A stretch of 64,000 nucleotides of DNA from Mycogone perniciosa (GCA_025331125.1 JAOALB010000014.1:1-64000), one strand, 5' to 3'; positions 22,286 to 33,346 are shown, numbered from the stretch's first letter. Numbers and translations are program-made. Notes: generated from the sequence alone by a model not told the origin.

Positions 22286-24095
22286 AGTAAGCGTTAAAGG
22301 CTTCCCGCACCATGTATAGCGCGCTACATTGTGTTGGTTTGGCTCTTTGTGTGTACCTTCCTTTGATAAAATAAACTATACGGCCGATACAATGCGTTCC
22401 ATCCCTGCAAGTGATTTTAGAAGCGTGAAGATTTGTGTCATAGATCTCACACATGTGTCTCGAAACTCCAAGAAATATGACAACAACATTGCTGCCGCGC
22501 AGCACAAGTAAATATTCCTATCAGCGGTAGAGACAGGGATCGCCTACCGGAATGATTAGTTCATATTACATTTGTCAGCTCTAGGAAATAATGTTACTCT
22601 CTAATCCCTGTGTTATGATTATTGGCGGGATACCCCTTGCCAAGTCCGGGTATTTGCATGGAGGTTATGCAATGATCAATAGTCAATATCACGGTAGTCA
22701 GATTCTAAAGACAGGGGAAATGAAGTAGTAAAACGAAGCATAAAATGTTATTCTAAAAGCCTATATAACTAGTACCTCAAGAAGCCTTAATAATAGCAGC
22801 TCATCTTCATATTATTACAAACGACCCAGTAAAAGCCCCTAGGAATAGCAGCCCCAAATATCGTACAGCCATCACACAAATTGTGCTAAGATATGGAGGG
22901 CCTGTATTGTTTGCCTCTCTGTCAATACTACTCCGTACTACTACAAATAGAAAGCTGACAAAAACGCTCGCTTGGGAGGGGGCACAGCAACGAAAACGAG
23001 AACGAGAGAGGAGAAGTGGAAAGTGCTTATCGCCGTTGTTCGGTATTAACGATATTATTATGGGATACACCCACAAACATGGATTAGAATAAAATAACAG
23101 TACAAAGTACGGAGTACTCCTTTTTTCTTCTCGCGCATGAGCAGGATGAGATGAGCATGAACCACTGCACAACACAATGCTTCATGGTAAATGAACCAAC
23201 GGAAAACGCGACAGGATTGAGTACTCGTATGTACTCGTACGAGCTTTGCTTATCTGCCATTGAGATTCGGCTCCACCACAGTCAGTCATCAATACGTGCC
23301 GATCCGGTCATTGCGGTCACGTGGAGAGTTATCGGATTTTGATGACTACTCGTACTCGTCCAGCCCTGCCAGGATCATCACGAACCGAATCTCGTTTACA
23401 CACATACGAGTACGAAGTTCTGGACGAGTACATACATATATGACTGCGCCATCACGCCTATGCTTGTTTGTGCGAACCGCTGCGTTGGCGAGCCAATCGC
23501 AACAGCCAGAGAAACGTGACGGTGAAGCACACGCGCGGTCTATGCACAGAGAATCCACACTCTATACCAGGGATGATACTCCGTATTTTGCTTCTGTTCC
23601 GCCCCAACACGCTTTGTTCGTGTTTTTTCTCGTGAATTTTTCTCTCATTTCTGACCCCTTTCTTTCAACTGTTGGATGCTACGCGTAGACATGACCTAAG
23701 GTAGTGAGTGAGAGCTTCAGTACGACACAACTAAGACTTCCTTTGGAGCCGCCCAACAGCGCCCGGCTAAATAGTGCCTCGTGTTAGGCGCCTTTTCTAC
23801 AACTGGGGCAAAGGCAAGTCTCGTGCCCTTTTTCACCCATTTTTTTTTCGGTGACGCTAGTGATGATGGCGAGCGGGGGATGACGATCTCGGGCTCTGTT
23901 GGGCATTGGGCAGAGACAGACTCAACATTCCTCTAAGCTCCCCTAACCTTTTTTTTTCACCTTCGCTGTGAGCCCTCCTCTGACCTGACTCAGAACCCAG
24001 AACATCATATCGTCATAAGTCTTATACGCGTTCTTGAGGAGGCTTAGTTGCTCTCTTTCACAACATACGTACATACATACATACGCAAGCCAAAG
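22286..24095. other. intergenic region rich in GTAC-type words
   Basis: No supportable gene. It contains GTACGGAGTAC at 23107-23117, a related ACTCCGTACTAC near 22930, and many GTACTCGTA-like words between 23220 and 23430. A CATA tetranucleotide run at 24063-24085 lies just before the next small gene. Confidence 0.5.
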
Positions 24096-24287
24096 ATGAC
24101 ACGAAGCATGTCCGGCTACGCCGTCTCCACCGCACACTTCAACGGCTACTCTAGCGACTTCGAGGAGAAGCTCCTCAACACCATCTGGATGAGCATTGTC
24201 GGCCTGGAGGTATTGATGGTCCTTGGTGTCGCTGTCCGAGGAATTCTCCGGCGGCTCAGCCCTCAACTGAAACTACGATCACGATAA
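24096..24287 (+). CDS. putative small single-pass membrane protein, 63 aa
   Basis: The ATG at 24096 follows a purine-rich CCAAAG context, and the frame ends at TAA 24285-24287. Codon use favours C-ending codons, as in the confirmed genes here. The 63-residue product has a polar N-terminus (MTRSMSGYAVSTAHFNGY) and one hydrophobic helix near residues 28-47 (IWMSIVGLEVLMVLGVAV). It closes with a basic tail (RRLSPQLKLRSR), which favours a cytosolic C-terminus by the positive-inside rule. No family is recognised. An organelle membrane microprotein is plausible but unproven. Confidence 0.45.
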   Translation: MTRSMSGYAVSTAHFNGYSSDFEEKLLNTIWMSIVGLEVLMVLGVAVRGILRRLSPQLKLRSR

Positions 24288-24765
24288 TGAGCCAACACAA
24301 CACAATGGGCTGAACCACAGCCTCCGACGCTCCTTGCCTTGCCTTGACCCTCGATTTATCTTTGCTTGAATGCACAGCGGGCATTTATGCATAGCGAAGC
24401 AAAAAAATTTTTCTTTTCCTTTGTCACTTCACGGCGGCAATTCTGTATTGGGCGTTTTTTGGTGTTGGCACTTGATCATGAAGCGATGCTGAACGGAAAG
24501 CTCATTGATTCAATGATTGAACGGCAGTTTTCTTTTTTTGGGACAAAGATGATTATGAATGATACCTCAGTCTCTGGATCTTTGATGGCAGTTATGTGTA
24601 TGTGGACAGTCACGAATAATAGACACACAAGTTCACTTGCCTAACTCGTGGATATATACCTCGCCAAATCCTATTACCTTCGCTTCAGGCTCCTCACGAC
24701 CGTTTCTCTCATACAGACTTACGCACACAATAGAACAGCAGAAGCTTACCTTTGACCAAGCACAC
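24288..24765. other. short spacer, no gene seen
   Basis: Spacer between two small rightward genes, A/T-rich, with only short frames on both strands. The last 100 bases look like the leader of the gene at 24766. Confidence 0.4.
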
Positions 24766-25002
24766 ATGGCGCCCAGCGATCTTTTCAAGCCAGCCCAATG
24801 TCCCAAGTGCGAAGCCGCACCAAGCACCACCAAGGACAAGGGCTATCTCTGTCGAGCTTGCGACTTCGAGTTGTCGAAGCAAACCCTACCACACGTCAAC
24901 ATCGCCATGGGGCTCTGTCTCGGTGGATGTGGCACTTCTCTATCGCCTGAGCAGCGCCGCGGTCGACAACGTTGCGACAAGTGTGCGCAGAACCGGAAAT
25001 AG
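24766..25002 (+). CDS. small zinc-ribbon-like protein, 78 aa
   Basis: An ATG-led frame of 78 residues (MAPSDLFKPAQCPKCEAAPS) ending at TAG 25000-25002. It contains four Cys pairs or near-pairs in order: CPKC, CRAC, CLGGC and CDKC. This fits two small zinc-binding knuckles with a basic, Arg/Gln-rich C-terminus (EQRRGRQRCDKCAQNRK). No larger domain is present. Zinc binding is inferred from the Cys spacing; nucleic-acid or protein binding would fit, but nothing identifies the partner. The in-frame extension upstream of the ATG begins with a non-ATG codon and was rejected. Confidence 0.6.
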   Translation: MAPSDLFKPAQCPKCEAAPSTTKDKGYLCRACDFELSKQTLPHVNIAMGLCLGGCGTSLSPEQRRGRQRCDKCAQNRK

Positions 25003-25570
25003 ACCCGGACCGCCTGACTTTGACCCTTTATATGCTTGGAGAAGCTAGTTAAGCGATGCCTCTAGTGGCGATGACAGTAATATCCGCTGGACGGGGGCCG
25101 GGCCCGGAGGTTGAAAAAGACCCTTGAGAACCGACCGGGAACGATCCGTTGATGTGGAGGACGTAGTAAAGCCAACAGCGTTAATATCCCTGAATATCTA
25201 TTTCACTCCGCTTTTAAGATATCCAAGGCAAGACGTTTCGTTTCAGAGGGGGGTGGGCTCGGCATAACTCGGGGGCGTCCATCTTGTTTGATAGATACTC
25301 TTTCAGCAGACATGGAGAATGTAATAGCCAATCTACCTTCGAGTGTCTCTCACATGCAAAAAAAAAAACGCTCAAGTCTTTGTCTTAATGATGTAGATTA
25401 AATGAGAGAATACGCGAAACTCCCAAAATCCCAAAATATCCCCAGTATGATAAAAGATCCAACACTCGCCTTTTTGTATCTGCGCAACCGAAACCATCAT
25501 GCTAACATACCCAAACGTATCCATCCATGCATTAAGATAACAATTCATCCAAGTCATTGATCCCGTTCAC
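25003..25570. other. intergenic region, no gene seen
   Basis: Between the rightward zinc-ribbon gene and the leftward PLP enzyme. It includes a short A run near 25360. Nothing else is supported. Confidence 0.4.
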
Positions 25571-26974
25571 TTAGTAAAGTGGCATCGTCCCCTCCGTCTC
25601 AGCAAACGCCTGCTCCAACATCTTCAAACCCTCCTCAATCTGCGCCGCCGTCACGGTAATAGGCGGCGCAATTCGGAACGCACCTCCAAAACTTGGGTGG
25701 CTGCTCAAGTTGGCCCAAACACCCAACTCGTATGCCTGGTCTCCAACACGCTTAGCCAGCTCCATTGCGGGCTCCTTGGTTTTTCGGTCGGCGACAATCT
25801 CCATGCCGGCCATGAGGCCTCGGCCGCGAACGTCGCCGATGCAGCCATATCGAGATTTAAGTCTGTGGAGACCCGCGTGGAGAACTTGGCCTGTTTTCCG
25901 GGCGTGCTCCACGAGGTTGTCTCGGAAGACAATTTCTAGGACTTTGTCGCCAACTGCGGCGGGAAGGGGATCATTGACATGGGTGGTGTAGAAGAGGAAG
26001 CCCCTCTCAGAACAGACTCTGTCAATTTCGTTGCTGGTCACCACCGCGCTGAGGGGGAGGCCGTTTCCAAGTGTCTTGGAGAGTGTGAGAATATCCGGTA
26101 CTACGTCCTCATGGTTGATGGCCATGAAGTCACCGCATCGTCCCACGCCAGTCTGAGCCTCATCAACAATAAGAAGCATACCTCGGGCCTCGCAATGCTT
26201 CTTCAGGGCCTTCAGGTATCCAGGTGGGAGGACATGCATGCCGCCAGAGCTCTGAATGCATTCGACAATGCAAGCAGCGAGAGAGCCGCAAGATTGCAAG
26301 TCAATCATGCGCCAGCCGTAGTCCAGCTCTGCCTCCCAGTCGTAGGATCCATCTGGCTTCCGGAACTGTGACCGGTACGCGTTGGGGGCAGGCAACATGA
26401 ACTGGCCGGGGATCATTGGTCCTTGGCCCTTGCGGCCAAAGTGGTACTGTGTTCCAAGTGCTTGGGCAGTCATACCGTGCCAGGAGGCTCCAAGACCGAC
26501 AACCTCAAACTTTCCAGTGTACACCTTGGCCATCTTGATGGCGGCCTCGTTACTCTCACCACCTGTGGAAAGGAAGAATGCCTTATCAAGACCATTTGGC
26601 AAAGCTTTGCATAAACGCTCTCCAAGGCTGATGACTGGTGGAGAAACCATACCAGAGAAGAGGTGGTCGAGATACATAGCATGATCGACAATTGTCTTGA
26701 CAATCTCAGGGTGTCCATGGCCGAGCAGGCAAGACATCTGACCTGATGTCCAGTCAAGAATCTGGTGGCCAGATGCTGTATAAATGTAAAGCCCACGAGA
26801 GCCGATAATTACATCTTGGTGAAATTTGGAGCCAAAATTGATAAGGTGGGCCTTGGTCTTTTCAATGAGTTCATCTTGATCAAGTCCCTGGTAGAGGGTA
26901 GGAGCAGTGTCCAACTTCCCAGACACGGGTGCGAGCAAAGGGCTCTCAGGATCAATGAGGGCTCCAGGGGCCAT
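25571..26974 (-). CDS. 2,2-dialkylglycine decarboxylase-type PLP enzyme (class III aminotransferase)
   Basis: A single exon of 467 residues. Bacterial 2,2-dialkylglycine decarboxylase breaks down 2-aminoisobutyrate and isovaline by decarboxylation-dependent transamination with pyruvate. This protein matches that enzyme more closely than ornithine or GABA aminotransferases. LDWTSGQMSCLLGHGHPE carries the Gln (here Gln79) that is diagnostic of the decarboxylase. GGESNEAAIKMAK and ASWHGMTAQALG bind and stack the cofactor. DEAQTGVGRCGDF holds the PLP Asp271, and ILTLSKTLGNGLPLSA holds the Schiff-base Lys300. FYTTHVNDPLPAAVG, GDVRGRGLMAGMEIV and FRIAPPITV also follow the family. One departure is Cys in ECIQSSGG where the bacterial enzyme has Pro. 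No targeting peptide is evident. A Zn2Cys6 regulator starts 375 bp upstream on the same strand. The family is secure; the exact substrate is inferred. Confidence 0.87.
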   Translation of the reverse strand: MAPGALIDPESPLLAPVSGKLDTAPTLYQGLDQDELIEKTKAHLINFGSKFHQDVIIGSRGLYIYTASGHQILDWTSGQMSCLLGHGHPEIVKTIVDHAMYLDHLFSGMVSPPVISLGERLCKALPNGLDKAFFLSTGGESNEAAIKMAKVYTGKFEVVGLGASWHGMTAQALGTQYHFGRKGQGPMIPGQFMLPAPNAYRSQFRKPDGSYDWEAELDYGWRMIDLQSCGSLAACIVECIQSSGGMHVLPPGYLKALKKHCEARGMLLIVDEAQTGVGRCGDFMAINHEDVVPDILTLSKTLGNGLPLSAVVTSNEIDRVCSERGFLFYTTHVNDPLPAAVGDKVLEIVFRDNLVEHARKTGQVLHAGLHRLKSRYGCIGDVRGRGLMAGMEIVADRKTKEPAMELAKRVGDQAYELGVWANLSSHPSFGGAFRIAPPITVTAAQIEEGLKMLEQAFAETEGTMPLY

Positions 26975-27348
26975 TGGAAAGGCGAGTAGTTGAGCTTGAG
27001 AAGATCTGATGAGTTGTAGGAGTAAAGTAGTTGTGGAGAGAGTTGTGCAATCAAGATGCTCTTCGCTTTCTTCGTTGGATGCCTGTGAGGGAATGATGAT
27101 TATTTCGGAAACTTCCTCAGGAAACTCTGTCTTTTATAAGAAACCATCGACTTGAGACTACTCCGTACTTACCGGCTTCCGATATCGTATTGAAGTAGAT
27201 CGAGTTAATGTTGTTGGCTTTAGTTCAATGGCCTTTTCCGTGGCCAACTTGCCCGCGGCGGCCTTCTCCGGCGCACAACCAGTGTCAGCGAGACCCTTTT
27301 AGCCACCTCCTGGCTCCGGCTCCTAGCTTCACGTTTTAGCCTTTTTCC
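26975..27348. other. promoter region of the PLP decarboxylase gene
   Basis: 374 bp between the 3' end of the Zn2Cys6 gene and the start of the leftward PLP enzyme gene. It contains an ACTCCGTACTTA word near 27160. It must hold the promoter of the decarboxylase. Confidence 0.4.
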
Positions 27349-29459
27349 TCACCAGGCATTCTGTAAGGGGTCCCAGAGACTCGGGAAAAATTGATCAATA
27401 ATGGATGCGTCAGGCAGAACAAAGTCCTGGAGATCCAGACTGCTACTGCCGCCCCCTTGTTCTTCTGGAGTCACCCCGGCCAGGACCCTCTCGACAATCT
27501 CCACATGCTGTGCCAGACACACGTCGCCCAAGTCCCATCCGTGTTTCTCCTGATGGGATCGAAGTGTGGCAATAAGGTCACGGGCGATTCTGAAAGAGCC
27601 ACTTTGGGCCAGCCCCTCGGGCGAGTTCTCCGTCTCCAGGGCGCAGCGTAACAGGAAGTTTACAGTGGCAGGGAACGTGAAGGCAATGATAGACAGCCAG
27701 AAGTCGCCAATATGTTCTGGCTGAAACTCCTGGGTCAGGAGGAGTATCTCCTCCGCCGTCCGACGAGCTAGGGAATATCGATTCATTAATCGATCCCCAT
27801 GCGAGTCATACGATTGCTTGTCTGTCTCAAGCTCTATGCGCTGCAGCAATAAACGAACCGTCAAATACGCCAGGCGAAGATTTGCAGCGCCGGGAATGTC
27901 TAGGCGAGATCCCCTGATCACAATGATACGGCTGCTTCCAGTCAGTGACTCGACCCAGTTGTTCAGACTGAGCTCAAGATTGGTGGTGCTCCACGTCTTG
28001 TCCCGGCCAACGTGATAGACATGCTGCAGGTGCCGGTCCAGCACATCAGTCAGTCCAGCTAAGGCGATGAAAACCGACGCAGTCTGGATCTTGCTTTCAT
28101 TTGTGGTGTCACCGCAGAGATACTCCAGTGTGGGTGGAGGTACATCATATTGAGTCCTCGAAATGTGAGGAGGGGTTCCGTGAGCCAAACTTGTCCTGCA
28201 TATCCATTTCATGTCTGAGTTAATTTTTTCCTGTGAGGGGACAGCACCCCGACAACACGTACCATCTGTCATGGACCAACAAGGCCCACCAAATTTTCAT
28301 CCGCAGGTATTTCTCTGACTGCGGAATTTTCCATGGGAGCGGATTATGGTTCAGTCCAAGCGAGTGCGCCATGGCCACGGCGGACCCTAGCAGTACACCG
28401 TTCCCAATCAGAGAGGTGGTAGGTCGACCTCCAATATTCAACAGGATTGCCTTGATTATTGACATTCCCGGTGATAGATGGAGCTCTGAATACACGGCCT
28501 CGTTGGCGAGATTCCAGATGAATCGACTGTCTGGACATCTGTAGTGTGACAGAGTCTCAGAGTGCTGCCAGTAAACGATTGTATGTGCATACAAGCATGC
28601 TAGCAGTGACGGCGATATACGCGACTTATCCTCATAGTATTGTTTGCGAAAGGATATCTCATCCAGAAGCGGGAGACAGACGTTGACTTTCTTGAAGTAC
28701 CTGCACAAGTCAGATACGTGAATGGGCATATATGTGCGAAGGATGAAGCCGGGGAACCAACTCATTGATCACTTCTCCCGCATAAGGTTCCAGCAGCTTC
28801 TCGATTATCTCAAGCTTCTCTGCGGAGTAATTACGATGCACCTTAACACCAACCGGCCGCTTTTGAACCTCAGTAAACAGCACAGGACGGGACCGGCTGG
28901 CGGATTCTGGAATAATCATCCTGGTGCTCCGCGTAGCTCCAGGTATTCCAGAGAGATAGTTGGACAAAACTTGGCTATCATTTGTCACAACAGGCCCTAC
29001 AATGTGCAAGTTGAGGTGCTGGTCATCTGCCGAGCCCAACGTCAAAGGCGACTCATCCTCGTCGGCGGTTTGACCTTGAGTCACGCATCGCGCCGTTGAA
29101 GCACCCGCAGACGAGACGATCGGCATTGAAGATGTGGATTGATGGCCTAAAGACGAAGTTCCAGATCCAGCCACGGGGGTTGAGGATCTAGCTCTAGAGG
29201 TGCTGTGAAAGTGTGGTGCCATAGTTCTTCTTGGGCCTGAGTCGGGTGTTTGCTGATGTGGTCGCGCATTGCTCCGACGAGCACGGCGGCCAGGCTCCGG
29301 AGACATTGGGAAGAAGCACTCAGTTCGGTGTGCACGACACATCAAACAGGTAAGCGAATTGGCCTCTGTCTGACATCGTGACTTGCGCCGCCGGCATGGG
29401 ACACAGGCTGGCCGGAGGTGGGACCTGTAGGGTCGATCGCCATGGCTCTGCGGTTGCTG

Positions 29460-29491
<32 letters not shown>

Positions 29492-29501
29492 TCTGCTGCA
29501 T
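27349..29501 (-). CDS. Zn2Cys6 fungal transcription factor, 674 aa
   Basis: There are three exons: 29501-28762, 28700-28263 and 28195-27349. The first intron uses a GTTGGT donor with a CTGAC branch and GTGCAG acceptor; the second uses GTACGT and ATATGCAG. Both keep frame and restore expected text (EVINEYFKKVNVCLPLL and HDRWTSLAHGTPPHIS). The protein opens with a Gln-rich run (QQGQQQGQQQQ). The binuclear cluster follows near residues 33-60 as Cys-x2-Cys-x6-Cys-x8-Cys-x2-Cys-x6-Cys (CVPCRRRKSRC, then CLMCRAHRTEC). After a Ser/Thr-rich linker comes the fungal-specific transcription factor (MHR) domain from about residue 245, with the hallmark His-Asp-Arg-Trp. It is a nuclear DNA-binding regulator. 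Its position directly upstream of the PLP decarboxylase, same strand, suggests pathway-specific control, but that is inference. Confidence 0.9.
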
Positions 29502-31959
29502 GCTTGGCCGAAACGAGCTCAGAAACTAGGCACTATAGAGGGATTGGACCGCCAATGCCTAACAAATGACTCGTCGAAACTTAAACGACGTTGGTGAGTC
29601 GCAAGTTAGTGAGTGAGTGGTGTGTGTGCTTGATGGAAGTTGCAAGTTTCCCGCGGGGAACGAGGGATTCAGCCTGAGTATGTACTAATAATACCTCTCC
29701 CAATACGTATTACACATCTTACATAACACCCAGACAGAGACCCCACTCGATATTACTAGTACGAGTACGATATCAGAATCCAGGGACTTGGGTCAGTTGG
29801 CCCGCTGCTATTTATGTATGCAGCCATCCCCGCCACCAACAACGCAGTGAGACAACGGCTTGCGCAAGTGTTGATAGAAGTTTGCCATTTCTACTCCATA
29901 TGTCCTCTCAATTCAGCCATGTGCGACAGCCTCCCCCCCTTCTACGGCACCCCTACAGAGTAGATGGTGCGTACCTATCACCACCCCGCATGTTTCTAGA
30001 TTCTCATCATAGCGCGTTCACACTCGCACGCCATAGGGTTGTGGGCCTCTTTGTGGGTTTAACGGAAACTTTGAGGGCACAAGATCCGCCAGCCCATAAC
30101 GGTACGAGTACCCGATACGAAGTGTCCCCCCGCATTTTGGAGGTGGTAATGGTTTTAGGTCGATCGAGGCGATTATCGACATGGAGGAGAGATCGTGCAT
30201 AAGTTTGACCTAGTCAGAACGATTCAAAGCCGGCGAGAAAAAAAAAGAAACGAAGAAAGAAAAAGGAAAAAAAGCTTCTTCAATGGTGCGCCATGGCTTT
30301 TTCACATCCCCTGTCGATCAAAAGGACATGCAAGAAAGCTTTGTGATGTTGGTTGGCCATGTCTTTGTCCCAACGATATGGGAGGACCCGTCGTACCAAA
30401 TAGATGCCGCGGTTGGACAACCAGATAATAGCCATTAAGATGGAGCATTGGGTACCCTGGGATGGATACTTCAGGCACATCAAGATGCTCTTTGCACGAC
30501 CCTCCCATACCTCTCGGGTGGTGGACAAGCTTTTTCGGCGATAACGGCAACCCTTCTGGTCACACACCAGTCAGGACCGCTCGCCACGTCAGGCATCCTT
30601 TTCCCTTGCGCCCGTTTTCTCTCTAGAGAAAACGGATTGTCATAGAAATCCTCAGTTCGTCGGAAAACTTGGCCGATGGCGGCCACAATGAAGTGTTCCG
30701 GAAGTCGACAACTTGTGGCGTTACCATGTCCACCAACCAACGATATGGAATGACGGAATCAGCCACCATTCTACTCCGTTCACACACAGACTACTACCAG
30801 TCTTCGCCGCGGACAACTTACCAGACTACAATCCATGTACCATATCAGTTCTGGCATGGCGATCGGAGGATTTCTCTTTTGGGGGCCTAGATAAAGGGAT
30901 TCTATCTTCCTCCGCCCTTATTTGTTCCCTGGGTCGCCTGACTCGTCTCCAAGCGGCTCGTTCTCTCGCTAGGATGCCTATCTCGGCGGTGACTCGTGCG
31001 CTAGGCTATCATCTAGCCCTAAGACTGACACAGGTGGTCAGCAGAACCCTCGCCATTAGGCTATAATACGAGTAATATTGCTGATGATACGAGGTAGGTG
31101 ATGATATGTAGCCTTCCAGAGAATTCGGCCTGGGGAATGGTTTCATCTGATGCCCTGACCGCTTTCCTCCGACATCGGGTTCCCATCTCGCAAACGAACG
31201 ACTGCTATATTGACTGATAGTAGTATATCGTAGTGGAATGAAAAAAAAAGCCAACAGTCATGGGCCACACAGATGAATGCCCGCGGGAAACGCACAATCC
31301 AGGGTCCGAGCCCGACTCATTCCATATGCAGACTCTGAGTGGTCGAATCTCCTGAAAATTTCCGATTTAAGCAATCGGCTCACTACCCGTTTCTGTCCGC
31401 AGGGGTCTATTGCTTGATTGATTGAAACCTTGCATCTCATGACCAGTCGGTGTAGGTGGCGCCCTACCATGCGTTTTGCATTTTTGGCCGCCATTCACAT
31501 AACGACCCGTTTGCATCTTTTAGCAGAAGCCGGTTCCCAAATTGGAGCTACGGGAAACTAGAATCGCGAGCCCGGAGATTTTTTTGTTCGGCCCCTCACG
31601 ATGGTTTGTTTAACCTTGGTACTAGTAGCAGTAGTTGCTCCGACTAACTTCGGGAGTTGCACTAAGAGTAATCTAATCATACAGATCATATTGACCATCA
31701 GAATTCTTGTCATGCGGACTGAGAATGGGAGGGTAGCAAACGGAGCTTGAAAATCCTGTCCCGGCTCTGTCTCTCATGGTGGTTCTTACAAAACTCTACC
31801 ATTGTAGCCCCTGAATAGGAATCATGGTGTGTCGTGATCTAAGAAGGTTAAATCTCACTGTCAACCTTGAGTGCTTGGAGCACAGAACAGACGGTGAATC
31901 GTATTGCAATCTTGGGTCAGCCTGCCCAATTATACAAGAGAAATTACCATCCCTCAAAG
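29502..31959. other. gene-poor region, no gene supported
   Basis: The promoter of the Zn2Cys6 gene, then about 2 kb with short frames on both strands that mirror each other and show no domain, splice logic or codon bias. An A-rich stretch lies at 30238-30274. Confidence 0.5.
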
Positions 31960-32211
31960 ATGCGTGTTCATGCCATTCTGAGCGTTGAACTTCTTCCCGG
32001 CATTGTTTCCGCAACTTCTCTCCAAGTATATACTTGTGAGTTGAATAAACAGGCACTCACAGATGCTGTGGAAACTGCTGCAACTAACCCGAATACCCAG
32101 GTGACAGAGGAATTCGATGTTACTACCAGCTCCCCAAACCACCTAGCGAGCTTGCCTGTTCCCATTCAGGCTTGCGAATTCGATCCCAAAAAGAGGCAGG
32201 GAAATGTCTAG
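31960..32211 (+). CDS. doubtful small ORF with weak signal-like N-terminus, 83 aa
   Basis: An ATG frame of 83 residues beginning MRVHAILSVELLPGIVSATS, which could be a weak secretion signal, followed by a polar Thr/Asn/Pro-rich body with two cysteines (YTCELNKQ and IQACEFDP). Glu10 inside the would-be signal core weakens the case. It is followed 72 bp later by a 28-bp perfect palindrome. It may be a small secreted protein or simply chance. Confidence 0.3.
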   Translation: MRVHAILSVELLPGIVSATSLQVYTCELNKQALTDAVETAATNPNTQVTEEFDVTTSSPNHLASLPVPIQACEFDPKKRQGNV

Positions 32212-32282
32212 CTTCCTTGTTACCAAAAGCAACCATATTACCAGTAGCTATTGCTAAAACGCCAAACCCTTAAAAGTACCTG

Positions 32283-32310
32283 CAAAAGGTGTTTCGCGAA
32301 ACACCTTTTG
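32283..32310. repeat. 28-bp perfect palindrome
   Basis: Two 14-base arms, CAAAAGGTGTTTCG and its exact reverse complement, abut without a spacer. As RNA it would form a strong hairpin; as DNA it could serve as a symmetric protein-binding site. It lies between the doubtful small frame at 31960-32211 and the 3' end of the C2H2 gene. Confidence 0.95.
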
Positions 32311-32452
32311 TTACCATGTAACTCGGCTCCACATCCCGTGGCGCACGAGAAGGGGAACACATCATTCCCCTCAGAAACTGATACCCAGTCCAAAGTCCAG
32401 CATCCCTTTGTCCATCCTCCTCTCCTAATAATACAGCCGATTCCGACGAGAC

Positions 32453-33346
32453 TCAAAACGAAACCAAGCGGTTTCCACTAACCAAGCCCCTAATCTTCTT
32501 CTGAACCCGCTCAAACCTAGTAAATCCACAAGCCTCGCTCTCCAAATGGTTGATAACGCCAGCCAGGCTCTTGAAGTCCGTCCCACAGCAATGATATCTA
32601 AATTTCCTCAAAGTCAGCAAAATGCCCTCCATTCGCGCACCAACGGGGTCATGATGGAGACTCACGTGTGGGCGGGTTCAAGTGCTGATTCAAGCTTCTT
32701 ATGGCACCGAACTCGCGATGGCACAGGTAGCATTCATACGCCCATCCATTCCAGGCCGCTTCAGTAGCCTCATACTCCGAGGACGACGTCCAGCCGATGA
32801 GTTTCTTGGCAATTACCCCGTGCGGATCCTTGGACCTCACAAATCTGTAGATCTCATCCCTGCCCAGGCCGCTGGCATTGGGGCAACTTCCACTCTCTAG
32901 ATGATGCGCGATTCCCGTCGCCGTGGCATATGCCTTATTGCAGAGAGGACACTCGAGATTCACGCCTCGATGAACGCGAGAGTTGAGATGCTTTGGCAAT
33001 TTAGTGTCAGTTTATGAAAGAGAGAATCCTGCAAGATCAACCTTACCATTTTGAGGCCGTTGGAGCTCATAAATAGACGATTGCAATCCACACAGTAGTG
33101 ATGCTCGTCCCTCTCGTGAGTCGCACAAGACGCCTTAGAAGGCCACCTGTCGTGGCAGAAAGTGCACTGGTGAGGCCAATGACTGGTATCACGCTTGTGC
33201 TGCCATAGTGCTGACTGGCTGTAGAAGTCCCCATAGCAGACGTCGCATTGGTAGCGTGCTGGATAATGTTGTGTCGCACGACAGTGCTGGTTGAGAGCTG
33301 ACAGGCTTCGGAAGACCCGGCCACACAAACCGCACTCCTCTTCCAT
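32453..33346 (-). CDS. C2H2 zinc-finger protein, about 257 aa
   Basis: Three exons are proposed: 33346-33047, 32990-32662 and 32597-32453. The first intron is clean (GTAAGG donor, phase 0). For the second, the obvious GTGAGT donor at 32665 does not keep frame; a GTCTCC donor four bases downstream does, giving PPTREYHCCGTDF. The protein holds a series of degenerate C2H2 fingers: CGLCGRVFRSLSALNQHCRA, CDVCYGDFYSQSALWQH, CTFCHDRWPSKASCATH, CVDCNRLFMSSNGLKMH, CPLCNKAYATATGIAHH, CYLCHREFGAIRSLNQH and a final CGTDFKSLAGVINHLES. Such multi-finger proteins with 'Ser-Leu-Asn-Gln-His' helices are common in fungi and may bind DNA or RNA. The cell role is unknown. The last exon junction is the weakest part of the model. 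Confidence 0.75.
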
